Shown here one piece after another: positions 1 through 10,057 of a stretch of 53,145 nucleotides of DNA; position 1 is the stretch's first letter, and every line of letters begins with the position of its first letter. A program made the translations under genes and the position numbers. Where the stretch lies: positions 1-53,145 of the forward strand of contig NZ_JAUNVV010000014.1 in the NCBI RefSeq assembly GCF_030540645.1, written 5' to 3'. The DNA comes from Arthrobacter sp. (GTDB lineage Bacteria > Actinomycetota > Actinomycetes > Actinomycetales > Micrococcaceae). A model generated the notes under the pieces. The model was not told where the DNA came from. It did not search any database and saw nothing but the letters and a program-made list of their open reading frames with translations.

Positions 1-335
1 CATTCCTAACGGCTGGACCGAACGAAGGGTTCCAACTTGTCACGCAATGTGGTGACAAACATGATTCACCCTGCCGCCGAGTCTTGAAGGGGCCGGAAGT
101 GGAAGATCCGTAGCAATGGTGGGGAAGCGGCAGGTGGAGGTTTATTTCTTTCACGTTGAAAAACGTAAAAATATCCTGAACTTACTGCAGCAGGAAATAT
201 ATTGTGGGCATTTGTCGGGGCGTTGCTGCAATGCCTATTATTACGCAGGGGGCTTCAACCACAGCTGTCAGCAATTGTGCGCAAGCGTGGGAGCAACTTC
301 AGCGGCGAGTGTCGTAGATTCCGGGGAGTGGCAAG
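1..335. other. Non-coding region upstream of the tubulin/VWA operon
   Basis: I see no convincing gene here; the short open frames lack a ribosome binding site and family resemblance. The section from about 140 to 205 is clearly more AT-rich than its surroundings and is the likeliest place for the operon promoter, but no good -35/-10 pair stands out (TTGAAA at 156-161 has no convincing -10 partner). A short inverted repeat ACGTT-GAAA-AACGT lies at 153-166 and could be a regulator site. The Shine-Dalgarno sequence GGGGAG of the first gene is at 323-328. Confidence 0.4.
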
Positions 336-854
336 ATGTCTGACAGTGGAAGGCCATTCGATTTTGGCCAGTTCGGCGGCGCAGGCACGCCCAGCAAACC
401 TCACGCATCTGCGGGGCTAACGGCGCCACCCAGCACCAATCCCTTTGCCGGGATCTCCGGGACGAACGAGAACATCGGCTTCGACCTGAGTGACGGCAAT
501 GCAGGTGTGCCGGGTTCAAGTTTCAATACCGGCAGCGCAGGGGAACCCCTGCGTCCCACAGGTGCCCCCGTTATATGGCTGCTTGGTTCGATGGCTGCCG
601 CTGTCATCGCGTTGGTGCTCGCCTTGGGCTTCGGCGGCGTCCCGGCTCTGACCGTGGCGGCTTGGGTATTGGCAGGACCTGTGGCGATTGCCCTGGTTGC
701 GGTCTATTCCTTCCGGGACACGAAGGCCCGGACTGCTGCACTTTATTCATCCAGCGGATCTGCCACGTGGCTGTACCGCGTGGCCATAATGCTTAGTCTG
801 GTCGCCGTGGTGGTCAGCGCGCTGAGGATCGCCGATTGGGTGGGCCGAATTTAA
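336..854 (+). CDS. Small three-helix membrane protein, first gene of tubulin/VWA operon
   Basis: A 172-residue protein that I do not recognise as a named family. The first 75 or so residues are rich in Gly, Pro, Ser and Asn and look disordered. Three hydrophobic segments follow at about 79-98, 103-124 and 145-166, so it is an integral membrane protein with a long flexible N-terminal tail, probably cytoplasmic. GGGGAG lies seven bases before the ATG. Its stop overlaps the start of the next gene (TAATG), which points to translational coupling with the VWA protein. It may act as a membrane partner or anchor for the complex; that role is inferred only from position. The low-complexity tail resembles in style the Gly-rich C-terminus of the next protein. 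Confidence 0.8.
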   Translation: MSDSGRPFDFGQFGGAGTPSKPHASAGLTAPPSTNPFAGISGTNENIGFDLSDGNAGVPGSSFNTGSAGEPLRPTGAPVIWLLGSMAAAVIALVLALGFGGVPALTVAAWVLAGPVAIALVAVYSFRDTKARTAALYSSSGSATWLYRVAIMLSLVAVVVSALRIADWVGRI

Positions 855-3700
855 TGAAGCGGTTTCTTTCACTTCTTGCCGCGGTCGCGTTGGTGCTTCC
901 TGCCGGAAGCCTGCTTGGTGCTCCTGCCCAGGCGAACAACGCGACGCCCGCGCGCCCGGTGACAATGGTTGACGACTTCCGAGCCTGTATTGCCGGCGGA
1001 GGGGTCACCGACATGCTGCTGCTTGTTGACGAATCAGCCAGCCTAGGTGACCGGGATCCAGAAAACGGCCGTGTCACAGCAGCCGATTACCTGGTCAAGC
1101 AGCTCGCCGGTTTCACGGACGGGGTCGAGGGGCAGGTCAATATCTCCATCAGTGTTTTCGCCGATCAATATCGCAGCGTCAAGGGATGGACGACTTTGAG
1201 TCCTGCCACCCTGCCGGAACTTCAGGACAGCATTGCCTCGCTCAAAACGATGGACAAGGGCATGGAAACCGACTACTGGACGGCTCTGGATGGGGCCCGC
1301 CGCGACTTGGCAGCCCGCGCGTCGTCCAGAACGGATGTGCAAAGCTGCCAAGCAGTTGTATGGTTCAGCGACGGGGGTTTGAACTTTGTTCCGCGCACCA
1401 CGGATGCTGCCAAGCAGGCTTATGGCACCGCCAAGGCCTTCGCCCCCAATCTCGAGCTGACAAACGTCAAGAACACGGATAAGGCGCGCGAACTGGCCGC
1501 AGATGATATTTGCCGCGGTGGCGGTGTGGCCGACCAACTGCGGTCTTCGCATGTGGCGATGTTTGGCATCGGTCTGGGCGGGAGCAAGCCCGAAGAGGCT
1601 GAATTTGACTTCATGAAGTCCGTGGCCACGGGATTCACCGGTCAGGGGGGCTCTGAATGCGGCAATCTCACTGACCCTGCACCGGGTGAATTCCACTTGG
1701 CCAGCGGCATTGACAGCCTCCTGCTTGCCTTTGACGCCATCAGTTCGCCGGGTCGCAGCCCCATGGTGCAGGAACACGGGATCTGCCAGTTCGACTTCTG
1801 CGAGGACCAGTCCCATCGCTTCGTCCTTGATGCCACCACACCCAAGGTCCGGATTCTGGCAACTGCGGATGCCGACGAGGTGACCGCCTCCATGGTCAGC
1901 CCAGCGGGCAAAATCATTGGGCTTCCCCTCGGGGACCTGAACAAGGAAGTGAAACTCAGCGACGGCGGCAACACTATCGCCTACACGTGGCTGTCGGAGA
2001 AGACACTGACGGTTTCCATGGGAGCTGGGCCAACTAACACGGCTTGGAGCGGTTTGTGGCAACTGGGTTTCACCGACCCCAGCGGCACATCGAAAGACAA
2101 AGTCTCCAAATCAAGCGTCCACATCACCGGCAACCTCGTGCCGGTATGGCTGAACCCTGCAGAAACGCCACTCCATGTCGGGGACACCATCCCAAATGTG
2201 AAGTTTGGTCTTGCCGACACCAGCGGCAAGGCTGTTCAAGCGGCAGGGCTACTCGGCTCCGTGAAGCTCAGTGCCACCATGGTTGGTGCACAGGGCAAGG
2301 CAACGGAGGTCGCACGGGAACTCGACAAAAATTCCTTGGGATCCCCGAGGGCCATGGACTTGAAGGGCCTGCCCGTCGGTCCTGCCCAAATGCGGCTCGC
2401 ACTGACAATCACCACTGCAGCCACCACTTACAAAGGCCAAGCAGTCCCAGGCACGTTGCTCGAACCGGCCATGGTTTCCATCCCCGTACAGCTCACCCCG
2501 CCAGCAGACTTCCCGGTGCTGGGGTCGGCGGTGGACTTTGGCCAGGCCGAAGGGCTGCCCCATGTGAGAGGCACCCTCAGCACCGCTGGTTCCGGCTGTG
2601 TCTGGCTGCCCGCGGAGCAGAAACTCAATGTGGTGGCCTCCCCTGCGGACATTGGTAAGACGTCCATCACCATGGACAAGGCTGCATCTGCCGAGAACTG
2701 CATCAGCGTGTCCGGTGGTTCACCGCTGGCATTGACTTTCACGGCCGAAAACGCTGGAAACGGTACCGTGAACGGCACCGTGACCATGATGATCGCCCCT
2801 GATGGAGAGAGTGCGAAGGCCATGCCTGTCGAGGTGGCATTCACGGCCAGTCTGGCGAAGCCACTGAACACGGCGAACTTCCTCCTTGCTCTCTTCGTTG
2901 CCCTCATTCTCGGGCCGGGCATTCCGCTATTGCTGCTGTATCTGGCCAAGTGGATGGTGGCCAAGATCCCGGGTAGCTCTCTGTCTGCGGAACTCATTCC
3001 GATCAATGTCTCGCACGGACAGGTGGAGCGCGACGGCGCACCGTTCGCTCTGCGCCCCTCTGACCTTGTGCAGTTGGTTCCCATGGATCCAAGCGGCACC
3101 CGGTCCTTGATGCTTCTCGGGGTTGAGTTCAAGGCAAAAACAGGCCTTTCCCCTTTGGGCACCGGATATGTCAGCGTGATTTCGGCAAACCGGTTCAGTG
3201 TCTCCTCAGCCCATCCGGGGGCAGACAAAACGGGTACACAGGCGCGGCTACCGTTGGCCATCCACAACAACTGGGTCCTGCTGCGCGATGAAGGCTCCGA
3301 CCCGCAGACTGGCTATGTGCTCATTTTGGCCAGCGGAGACATCTCTGCTTCAGGCAAGCAGGCCATGGAGGGCGATATTCGGAGCCGTCTTCCGGAACTT
3401 CTGGGCCAGCTGAATGACGCAGCAGCCGAGCCGCTGCTGGAACCGGTCCTGCCAAGTGGAAGTTCAAGCGCCGGTCCGACTGGCAGTCCAGACGGTGGTT
3501 TCGGCGGGTTCGCCCGGGGCCAGGCACACGATACAGACGGATTTGCCAGCGGCGGCTCTGCGGGCTTTGGCGGGGCCGGGCAGGCCCCACAGTCTCCGAT
3601 CGCCGGTGGATTTGGCGGCTTTGGCGACCCGGGCAACGGCGGATCCGTGCCACCGGAACCGCCAACTCAGTACAACCCATGGGGACAGCCCGACCAGTAG
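854..3700 (+). CDS. Secreted, membrane-anchored VWA-domain protein
   Basis: A 948-residue protein starting at the ATG that overlaps the upstream stop codon (TAATG); an in-frame GTG at 836 is upstream but less likely. A signal peptide (about 1-27, ending AQA) leads into a von Willebrand A domain. Its metal site is visible as D59-x-S61-x-S63, with T139 or T143 and D173 (FSDG) as the remaining MIDAS positions. A single transmembrane helix at about 677-700 separates a large outside part from a roughly 245-residue inside part. The last 60 or so residues are Gly/Pro-rich and end with a PPTQYNPWGQ-like tail. VWA domains usually bind a protein partner through the metal, so an outward-facing sensor or adhesion module coupled to the cytoplasmic proteins encoded downstream is a reasonable inference. 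The partner is unknown. Confidence 0.85.
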   Translation: MKRFLSLLAAVALVLPAGSLLGAPAQANNATPARPVTMVDDFRACIAGGGVTDMLLLVDESASLGDRDPENGRVTAADYLVKQLAGFTDGVEGQVNISISVFADQYRSVKGWTTLSPATLPELQDSIASLKTMDKGMETDYWTALDGARRDLAARASSRTDVQSCQAVVWFSDGGLNFVPRTTDAAKQAYGTAKAFAPNLELTNVKNTDKARELAADDICRGGGVADQLRSSHVAMFGIGLGGSKPEEAEFDFMKSVATGFTGQGGSECGNLTDPAPGEFHLASGIDSLLLAFDAISSPGRSPMVQEHGICQFDFCEDQSHRFVLDATTPKVRILATADADEVTASMVSPAGKIIGLPLGDLNKEVKLSDGGNTIAYTWLSEKTLTVSMGAGPTNTAWSGLWQLGFTDPSGTSKDKVSKSSVHITGNLVPVWLNPAETPLHVGDTIPNVKFGLADTSGKAVQAAGLLGSVKLSATMVGAQGKATEVARELDKNSLGSPRAMDLKGLPVGPAQMRLALTITTAATTYKGQAVPGTLLEPAMVSIPVQLTPPADFPVLGSAVDFGQAEGLPHVRGTLSTAGSGCVWLPAEQKLNVVASPADIGKTSITMDKAASAENCISVSGGSPLALTFTAENAGNGTVNGTVTMMIAPDGESAKAMPVEVAFTASLAKPLNTANFLLALFVALILGPGIPLLLLYLAKWMVAKIPGSSLSAELIPINVSHGQVERDGAPFALRPSDLVQLVPMDPSGTRSLMLLGVEFKAKTGLSPLGTGYVSVISANRFSVSSAHPGADKTGTQARLPLAIHNNWVLLRDEGSDPQTGYVLILASGDISASGKQAMEGDIRSRLPELLGQLNDAAAEPLLEPVLPSGSSSAGPTGSPDGGFGGFARGQAHDTDGFASGGSAGFGGAGQAPQSPIAGGFGGFGDPGNGGSVPPEPPTQYNPWGQPDQ

Positions 3701-3761
3701 TGTCAGTAGTTTTAGCAAATTCCACTTTTTTATTCAGTTTCAGAACGGACAGGCCAGCACA

Positions 3762-6700
3762 ATGCGGAAATTCTTAGTAGTAGGCTGTGGTGGTTCCGGC
3801 GGGGCCACCTTGGCATTCATGATGGATCAACTCAAGTCGGAGTTGGCTGCGCACGGTGTTGACTCGATTCCGGCGGGCTGGCAATTTGTTCAAATTGATG
3901 TGCCCACCGCCCCCGATTTCAAGAATGACGGCGTTGGAAATGTCTTCCAGCAAGGTGGAAGCTACATTGCAACCGGGCCGCAGAGCGGCAGCTACTCCAT
4001 CCTGGACAACGCACTGAGTCAAACGCTCAACAGTGCCTCCGCCCTTGGGCAGATCGGTACGTGGGCTCCGCGGAAACCCGAACAGATCAATACCCCCATC
4101 CACAGCGGTGCAGGGCAGTTGCGTGCCGTTGGCCGTATGATCACCTTGAGTAAGGCCAACGAGGTTCGCAGCGGACTTGAGCGCGCCTTCCAGCGCCTGA
4201 ACCTGGTTGAAACGAATACCGAGATGGCCTCCCTCAAAGTTCCCGGCATGGGCGACTTTCACCAGTCTGAACCACCCATGGTCCTGGTGGTTTCATCGAT
4301 GGCAGGTGGCGCTGGCGCGTCCATGGCCCTGGATGTGTGCCGACTGCTTGCCCTGGTCCCTGGCGTGACGCCGTCCATGATCGGTGTCTTTATGGTGGCA
4401 GCCGACGCTTTCGACGGTCTGCCCCCTGCCGCTCGGGGCGGCGTGCGTGCCAATGCGCTCGCCATGCTGGGGGAAATCGTTGCGGCACAGACCAAGGCAG
4501 CGGCGGATCACGACACGGCAACGTTAGCTGCCTTGGGGCAGAAGAACGGGATGGCGAATGCACTTCCGTTTGCGCGTGTCTTTCCAGTGGGCCGCTTTGC
4601 CGGTGTCTCGCGGACGATGTTCGGTGATGGCAGCCAAGATGCGCTTTATCGCGGCCTTGGCCGGGGCCTGGCTGCCCTCATGCTCAGTGGCAAGGCGTCC
4701 GCGGATTTCATTTCCTATGACCTGACAAACAATTCAACGGATAAGCCTGCGCGCAGGGACACCTTTGGCTGGGGCGCCACTTCGGAGGACTTGGCCTGGG
4801 GCGCTTTTGGCTTTGCCAGCTTGAGCATGGGCCGGGACCGGTACGGGGAGTATGCGGCGCAGCGCATGGCCCGCACTGCCGTGGACAGGCTCCGTTTGGG
4901 CCACATGCAGCCCAACAATTCGGCAACCGGCATCGAGCAGGTCAATGCGCTGGCAGACAGCCAGTGGAGCAATATTTGCCGTGCCTTGGAATTGCCGGTC
5001 CCCCACGGATCAAACATCAACCAAACTGACGTCCTCAACTGGTTCAACGCCTCGGCGTTCACGCGGGACGACGCCGGAAGGATCGCCAACGCCATCACAG
5101 ATGAGCAGGTGGTGCCCTACATCCCGGAGGCCAGCGGGGTGGCAGCCAACCAGTGGATTGGCGGGCTGCGCCAGCGCCTGCAGGAACGCAGGGCATCATT
5201 GACGAACGTTTCCGTGGAAGCCGCCTACCAATGGGGATACGGGTACAAGGATGAGCTCCTGTCCCGATTCATTACGGTTGTGGAGGACTCCGTCACCCAA
5301 TTTGGCCTGCCCTATGCCAGGGTGGTCGTGGACCGCATTGAGGCCCTCATCAAGGAACAGCTGCTGAACGCACTGGGCGGCATTGTCTCGTATGGCGTGC
5401 CGGCTGTAGCGACGGTGCCACCGCAATTTGAAGGTGAAATTGCGCCGATGAAGGTTATTGCCAATGGACAGGCCGTTGTTGACCGGCTGGTGGGCCTGCT
5501 TCGCGGGCAAACCTCGGGCCTTTTGTACTTGCAGGTGGGCAAGACCATGTCCACAGTGCTGACGGCCTTCGTCAACGATGTGGTTGCTCCCATGCGTGAG
5601 GCACTGAGTGAGTCGCTGACCTTGCTGGACCAGTCCCAGGCGGCCCGTCCCACTGCTGTGGGCTTGGCCAATGTTGCCACCGACCAATACGCCGCGTGGC
5701 CAAGCGATGAAAACCTCTCCGTCCCAGCCCGGTTTGACGTGGCGGACAATGAAATTTTGATTACCGAATCGAAGACCTTCGCCACGCAGTACGAAAACGA
5801 CGTGACCGAGGTGGGCTCGGCTGGAACCAACCACCAGGGTTTCAATGAAGGCCGATGGCTGATTGTGGGTCAGACTATTCGTGGCCTGTGGTCTGTTGCC
5901 GGCGGTGACATTGCCCCGGGCGGTTTGCTGGAACAGACAAGAAACTGGCAGCCAGCTGAATTCAACCGCGATCCCTTCACCGGCAAGCCGCTGACTCCGT
6001 CACGGGCAGCATTCACCGTTCACGTGACACCGCAGGACTTGGTAGGACGTGCGCGGCGCTTTGTTGCCCGCAAAAACGAGGCCTTTGACAACTTCTGCTC
6101 TCTTTCATTACGCGAATATGTTCGAGGCACCGATGCCAAGGCTTCCGAAGTCCCGCAACGCCAGGCAGACGTCATCGCCAAGTTCAACGAGACCTTGAAC
6201 CGGGCTGTGCCGCTCATCAGCGTCAACCGTGATGTGGTGCAGCAGCTCCACAGCGACGATGTTAAGTACCGTTTCAAGTTCTCCTCAGTGCCGTTCGGGG
6301 AGCTTGACGATGTGGCCGGTGCGCTGTTCGCGCAGATTGCCGGCAACGACGATATTGCTGAAGAGACGGCAGCAATTTTGCAACAGGCCATGACAAGCGA
6401 GGACAAGGTCCAAAAGATCGACATTTTCGGCTCCTACCGCAACTACTCTCCTCTTGTCTTCGACTCCGTACTGGCGCCGGTGGCCCAGCAATGGGCAGGC
6501 ACCTCGCTGCCTGAACGCAAGGGATTTTGGAGCCAGCGCCGTGCCCGCCCCTTGGCAGCCTCCCTTCCGATGGGCCAGGAGGAGCGGCGTGCACTGGTCG
6601 CGGGATGGTTTGTTGGCCAGATTACCGGCCGCCTGCGCCTGCCCGAACCGCCATATACCTCAGCCGTGGAAGTCTGGGATGAGGAAAACGGCTACTGGGC

Positions 6701-7292
6701 TCAGTTCCCCAACCCGTTGCTGACGCCGCCGTCCCAGTTCCTGGCAAAATCCTACGACTGGCTGCCTGCAGTGCTGGAATCCATCCTGCTGGCCGTCGCC
6801 AATACGCACCAGAGTCCCGTGTTGTCCTCAATGCGGCCCTACAACCTGCTGCGCAGCTTCTACGACTCAAGCCCGGAGGAGCCGGCATCAGGCCTGTTTG
6901 AAACGGCCGCGGTGGAGGAGCTCGCCCAATGGCTTGCCACAGGACGCACCCAATCAGGCATGTCAGGGCGCGTACCGGGGGTGGTTGCTGCAAGCAGCAT
7001 TGACGAGCGTTATGAAAGCACCAAGAACTGGCTTGAATCGATCCGTGCTCTGGCCGGGGACCACTTCATGGAACCGGAGTACCTAGGCGCCAAGGGTGGT
7101 GGATCATTCTCCAAAATCCAGAACCGCAAGACGGCAGGTTCCACACCACTGTTCCGCGACATCGCCCCCGACATTTTCGTCACATTGGGTGAATTGCTGG
7201 GTCACTTGGGCACCGCCCGTCAGCGCGCACTGACAGGCGGCGGACAGGAGAGTCCGGATTCCTTGGACCTGCCGGATCTGGGAGCGTTCTAA
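3762..7292 (+). CDS. Tubulin/FtsZ-like protein (Tubulin_2 type)
   Basis: A 1176-residue protein. I start it at the ATG in front of the conserved nucleotide-binding loop; the frame is open further upstream but that part overlaps the VWA gene and looks non-coding. The N-terminus VVGCGGSGGATLAF is the Rossmann-like loop of the divergent tubulin/FtsZ family, and a glycine-rich segment GGAGAS at about 180-186 sits where FtsZ and tubulin have the GGTGSG signature. It is three times the length of FtsZ, so it carries about 700 extra C-terminal residues with no domain I recognise. Such proteins are predicted GTPases that may form filaments at membranes. It follows the VWA gene by 61 bp and precedes the next gene by 1 bp. 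It is probably the central cytoskeletal component of this operon and not a cell-division FtsZ. Confidence 0.8.
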   Translation: MRKFLVVGCGGSGGATLAFMMDQLKSELAAHGVDSIPAGWQFVQIDVPTAPDFKNDGVGNVFQQGGSYIATGPQSGSYSILDNALSQTLNSASALGQIGTWAPRKPEQINTPIHSGAGQLRAVGRMITLSKANEVRSGLERAFQRLNLVETNTEMASLKVPGMGDFHQSEPPMVLVVSSMAGGAGASMALDVCRLLALVPGVTPSMIGVFMVAADAFDGLPPAARGGVRANALAMLGEIVAAQTKAAADHDTATLAALGQKNGMANALPFARVFPVGRFAGVSRTMFGDGSQDALYRGLGRGLAALMLSGKASADFISYDLTNNSTDKPARRDTFGWGATSEDLAWGAFGFASLSMGRDRYGEYAAQRMARTAVDRLRLGHMQPNNSATGIEQVNALADSQWSNICRALELPVPHGSNINQTDVLNWFNASAFTRDDAGRIANAITDEQVVPYIPEASGVAANQWIGGLRQRLQERRASLTNVSVEAAYQWGYGYKDELLSRFITVVEDSVTQFGLPYARVVVDRIEALIKEQLLNALGGIVSYGVPAVATVPPQFEGEIAPMKVIANGQAVVDRLVGLLRGQTSGLLYLQVGKTMSTVLTAFVNDVVAPMREALSESLTLLDQSQAARPTAVGLANVATDQYAAWPSDENLSVPARFDVADNEILITESKTFATQYENDVTEVGSAGTNHQGFNEGRWLIVGQTIRGLWSVAGGDIAPGGLLEQTRNWQPAEFNRDPFTGKPLTPSRAAFTVHVTPQDLVGRARRFVARKNEAFDNFCSLSLREYVRGTDAKASEVPQRQADVIAKFNETLNRAVPLISVNRDVVQQLHSDDVKYRFKFSSVPFGELDDVAGALFAQIAGNDDIAEETAAILQQAMTSEDKVQKIDIFGSYRNYSPLVFDSVLAPVAQQWAGTSLPERKGFWSQRRARPLAASLPMGQEERRALVAGWFVGQITGRLRLPEPPYTSAVEVWDEENGYWAQFPNPLLTPPSQFLAKSYDWLPAVLESILLAVANTHQSPVLSSMRPYNLLRSFYDSSPEEPASGLFETAAVEELAQWLATGRTQSGMSGRVPGVVAASSIDERYESTKNWLESIRALAGDHFMEPEYLGAKGGGSFSKIQNRKTAGSTPLFRDIAPDIFVTLGELLGHLGTARQRALTGGGQESPDSLDLPDLGAF

Positions 7293-7293
7293 C

Positions 7294-9966
7294 ATGGCGG
7301 CGTTGAATGTTCTCGTTGCTCCCAAGGGCCAGCTGGGTGGGCTTCGGGAGATTCTCACCGACTGGTCCGGTCTTGGACTGGTGGACGGCTTTGTCTGGGT
7401 GGAACCCGAGATGGTCACCGAAACGGGTATTGGCGGTGTGGAGGTGGTAGGCGGGAGACAGCGTGGCGTCAACCTGCATTCCCTCGCAGCTGAGGCAGGA
7501 AACTACGACCGCCTCAGGGTGGCGGTGCTTGTCACTGCAGGTGCCGACGCGCCGCAAGTTTCAACCGAAACGGGACAGCGGGTGGCCTTGTTTCTGGAGT
7601 CCTCCTTTGGCGGTCGTCCCGTCACACGAGTGCGTGCCGTGGCCGCCCGCGTGAATGATATTGAAACTGTCCAGGACCTCGCCCACGAAGGTTGGCACAA
7701 CATTGTGTTCGCCCCCGAGGAATCCGCAGGGGTGAACCAGGGCCACAGCCTGCTGCATGCCACTGCCGATCCGTTTGCACTGGGCCGCCACGCAGCGGTG
7801 GCCTGCGCCGGGATACTGGCGATGTGGCGTGGCATGGGCGCATCGGTCCTGGATGACCAGATGCTCCTGCCCGGCCAGAATGCCAGACTTATGCGGGCCT
7901 TTTACCGCAACCTCGACGCCACCGCCGTTGAGGAGGAACTGCGTGCCCAAGTAACGGATGTGAGTCAACGCCTGCCGCTGCCCTCACGCATGGGCTCTGC
8001 AGCCATCTACATCGAAGACGTTTCTCTCGCCTCCCGCACCATGGCCGAGCAGCTATGGACGAAACACGCCCAGGTGCTGCAGGGACCCAGAGAGCAAAAG
8101 CAGGCTTCCGTGTCCAAACCAATCGGTGCCTGGACGGCCTTGGGCATGATGTTCAGCTTCATTTGTGCGGCATTGAAAAATGTGCCACGGAACTGGGTCA
8201 ATAGGATCGGAGTCAAAATAAAATCTACGGCTGCTGCCGCGATCCATTCCGTGGTCTTCGGCGCAGCTCCGGCGCAATACACGGTCATTGTTGACGGCAT
8301 TGCACCCGATGGCATGCCCGCATCATGGCTGGATGTCCGGGAAGCCGCCGTGGAGCTCGACAAGGTGCTGGAAAATGCAGGGATGCCGCGCGAACACGAA
8401 GTTCATGCAGACCTGTCCTCACTCTGGCAGGACTACGCTGCGGGGGCGTTGACACTTTCGGATGCCGGGGAGCGGGTTGCCGCGCTGCCGCCTGTCCAAA
8501 TCGGAACCCAACGCGCAGTTGTCCGCACACCCCGCTCCGCCGTACCGCTGGCCGCTGAACGTTTCGCCGGCATTCCCGCACACTTGAGCTCGTCCATGTC
8601 CTTGGGACCCGTGTCTCCCTATGACGTCATGGGCATTTACAACGCCGAGCAGCGGCTGCAGAAGACCGCAGCCGACCCCAACTTGGGTGTCCCGGCCAGC
8701 GGGGCGCTGGCCGCGCTGCGAACATGGAAGCAATCATTTGCCGACAGCTATGCAAATCATGTTGGCAGCCGAATCGCCCAGCACCTGCTCTCCACCACGC
8801 AGGAACTGCAGGGCGTGCTGAGGCAGATTCGCGACGCCGCTGACGCTTCAGACAGTCTGGCACCGGTGCACCAAGCACAAAAGAAGATCGCCCTGTGGAT
8901 GAAGATCATCATGGGCATTGCGATTGCGGCAGTGGTGGTGACAGTGGTGCTGCTCGCCAGCGAGGTCATCGAGGTTGGCCCGGGAATAGCTGTTCTCGCT
9001 GGCATTCTCATTGCCTGGCTGGTTGTTGCGCTGATTGTCTTCATGCGTGGACAAAGGGAGCTTTTCAGGCTGATCAATGCCCGGACGGCGATGTTGGAAC
9101 AAGACGAGATCAACCGCCGCAACCTGCGCCACATCCTGCGCGACCTGCGCCGACTGGGAGATGCCTACAGCCAGTTCCTGGCCTGGTCCCACGTGGTTGG
9201 AAGTGTCCTGCACGAACCATTCGGGCGCAACGTCAGCCAAGCTGCCGCCAAGGAGGTTTACGTGCAGGGCTTGCCACTGAACGTCAAGGTGGGCAGCGTG
9301 GCCATCAACCCGCAGAATATTGGCATGGCGACAGCGCAACTGCGCCAAGGCATATTCTCCACCGGATGGTTGAGCCAGCCCTGGCAGACCGCCGTCAACG
9401 GGGCGCCCGCCCAGCTTGGTTCCCGCGGATACGAACTTTCAGGGAATGTGGAATTGTTGTTCCGCCAGCTTGGGGATGGCGAGACCTCCCTGCTTCCCTT
9501 GTGGATTGCGGCCTTGGATGAGCAAGGCATCAACAACGCTGCCAGCCACGACGTATGGAATCATGTGCTGGCGGAACTGCAAAACAACCGTGCAGACCTG
9601 GCTGCGACCATGACCTCCACCGTCAATGAGGTCCGTGACGGGTCAGTGGCCCAAACGAGCCTCGACGCATTCATGTCCGGGACCACCCCGGCAGATGCAA
9701 CCATGCCCGGACAGTTCGACGGCGAAGTCCTCACCGACCTGGGACGAAATGCAGGCAAGGGGCGGGTGGAATTGAGCATCCCGTTCCATGTCCGTCACGG
9801 CATGAGCCAATGGGCAGGCCTTGTGCAGTTGAGTCAAGGTATCGGAGCCCATGAATTCAAGGCGTTCAAGAGCGCACCGGTGGAGCCCAACTGGTGGGAC
9901 AACGCAGAATCCATGCCAGCGGTGCCTACCGTGGACATTGCAGTGCCGGAAGGCCCAACGTTCTAG
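7294..9966 (+). CDS. Membrane-hairpin protein of the tubulin/VWA operon
   Basis: An 890-residue protein of no family I can name. It begins 1 bp after the tubulin-like gene, so the two are almost certainly co-translated. Two adjacent hydrophobic helices at about 536-555 and 566-587 form a membrane hairpin, which leaves both the N-terminal (about 530 residues) and C-terminal (about 300 residues) parts on the same, presumably cytoplasmic, side. A further hydrophobic stretch near 280-300 may contact the membrane. No catalytic motif is apparent. The layout suits a membrane receptor or platform for the tubulin-like protein; this is inference from topology and neighbourhood. There is no sign of frameshift or decay. 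Confidence 0.75.
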   Translation: MAALNVLVAPKGQLGGLREILTDWSGLGLVDGFVWVEPEMVTETGIGGVEVVGGRQRGVNLHSLAAEAGNYDRLRVAVLVTAGADAPQVSTETGQRVALFLESSFGGRPVTRVRAVAARVNDIETVQDLAHEGWHNIVFAPEESAGVNQGHSLLHATADPFALGRHAAVACAGILAMWRGMGASVLDDQMLLPGQNARLMRAFYRNLDATAVEEELRAQVTDVSQRLPLPSRMGSAAIYIEDVSLASRTMAEQLWTKHAQVLQGPREQKQASVSKPIGAWTALGMMFSFICAALKNVPRNWVNRIGVKIKSTAAAAIHSVVFGAAPAQYTVIVDGIAPDGMPASWLDVREAAVELDKVLENAGMPREHEVHADLSSLWQDYAAGALTLSDAGERVAALPPVQIGTQRAVVRTPRSAVPLAAERFAGIPAHLSSSMSLGPVSPYDVMGIYNAEQRLQKTAADPNLGVPASGALAALRTWKQSFADSYANHVGSRIAQHLLSTTQELQGVLRQIRDAADASDSLAPVHQAQKKIALWMKIIMGIAIAAVVVTVVLLASEVIEVGPGIAVLAGILIAWLVVALIVFMRGQRELFRLINARTAMLEQDEINRRNLRHILRDLRRLGDAYSQFLAWSHVVGSVLHEPFGRNVSQAAAKEVYVQGLPLNVKVGSVAINPQNIGMATAQLRQGIFSTGWLSQPWQTAVNGAPAQLGSRGYELSGNVELLFRQLGDGETSLLPLWIAALDEQGINNAASHDVWNHVLAELQNNRADLAATMTSTVNEVRDGSVAQTSLDAFMSGTTPADATMPGQFDGEVLTDLGRNAGKGRVELSIPFHVRHGMSQWAGLVQLSQGIGAHEFKAFKSAPVEPNWWDNAESMPAVPTVDIAVPEGPTF

Positions 9967-10057
9967 GCCAGCCAAGAACAAAAAGCGACATCACGCCGTC
10001 GGACATCCCAGCAGCCGGGACCGGCGGCAAGAAGCCACAGTAGCAAAGGTAAATGCA

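Noticed and set aside
1043..2062. Long open frame antisense to the VWA gene (about 340 codons)
   Set aside because: It lies wholly opposite a gene with clear domains, and its composition is the Arg/His/Gly-rich pattern typical of reading high-GC genes in the wrong frame.
3414..3761. Upstream extension of the tubulin-like gene within the VWA gene
   Set aside because: The extra 116 residues are in a shifted frame of a clearly coding region and precede the conserved N-terminal nucleotide loop, which is expected near the true start.
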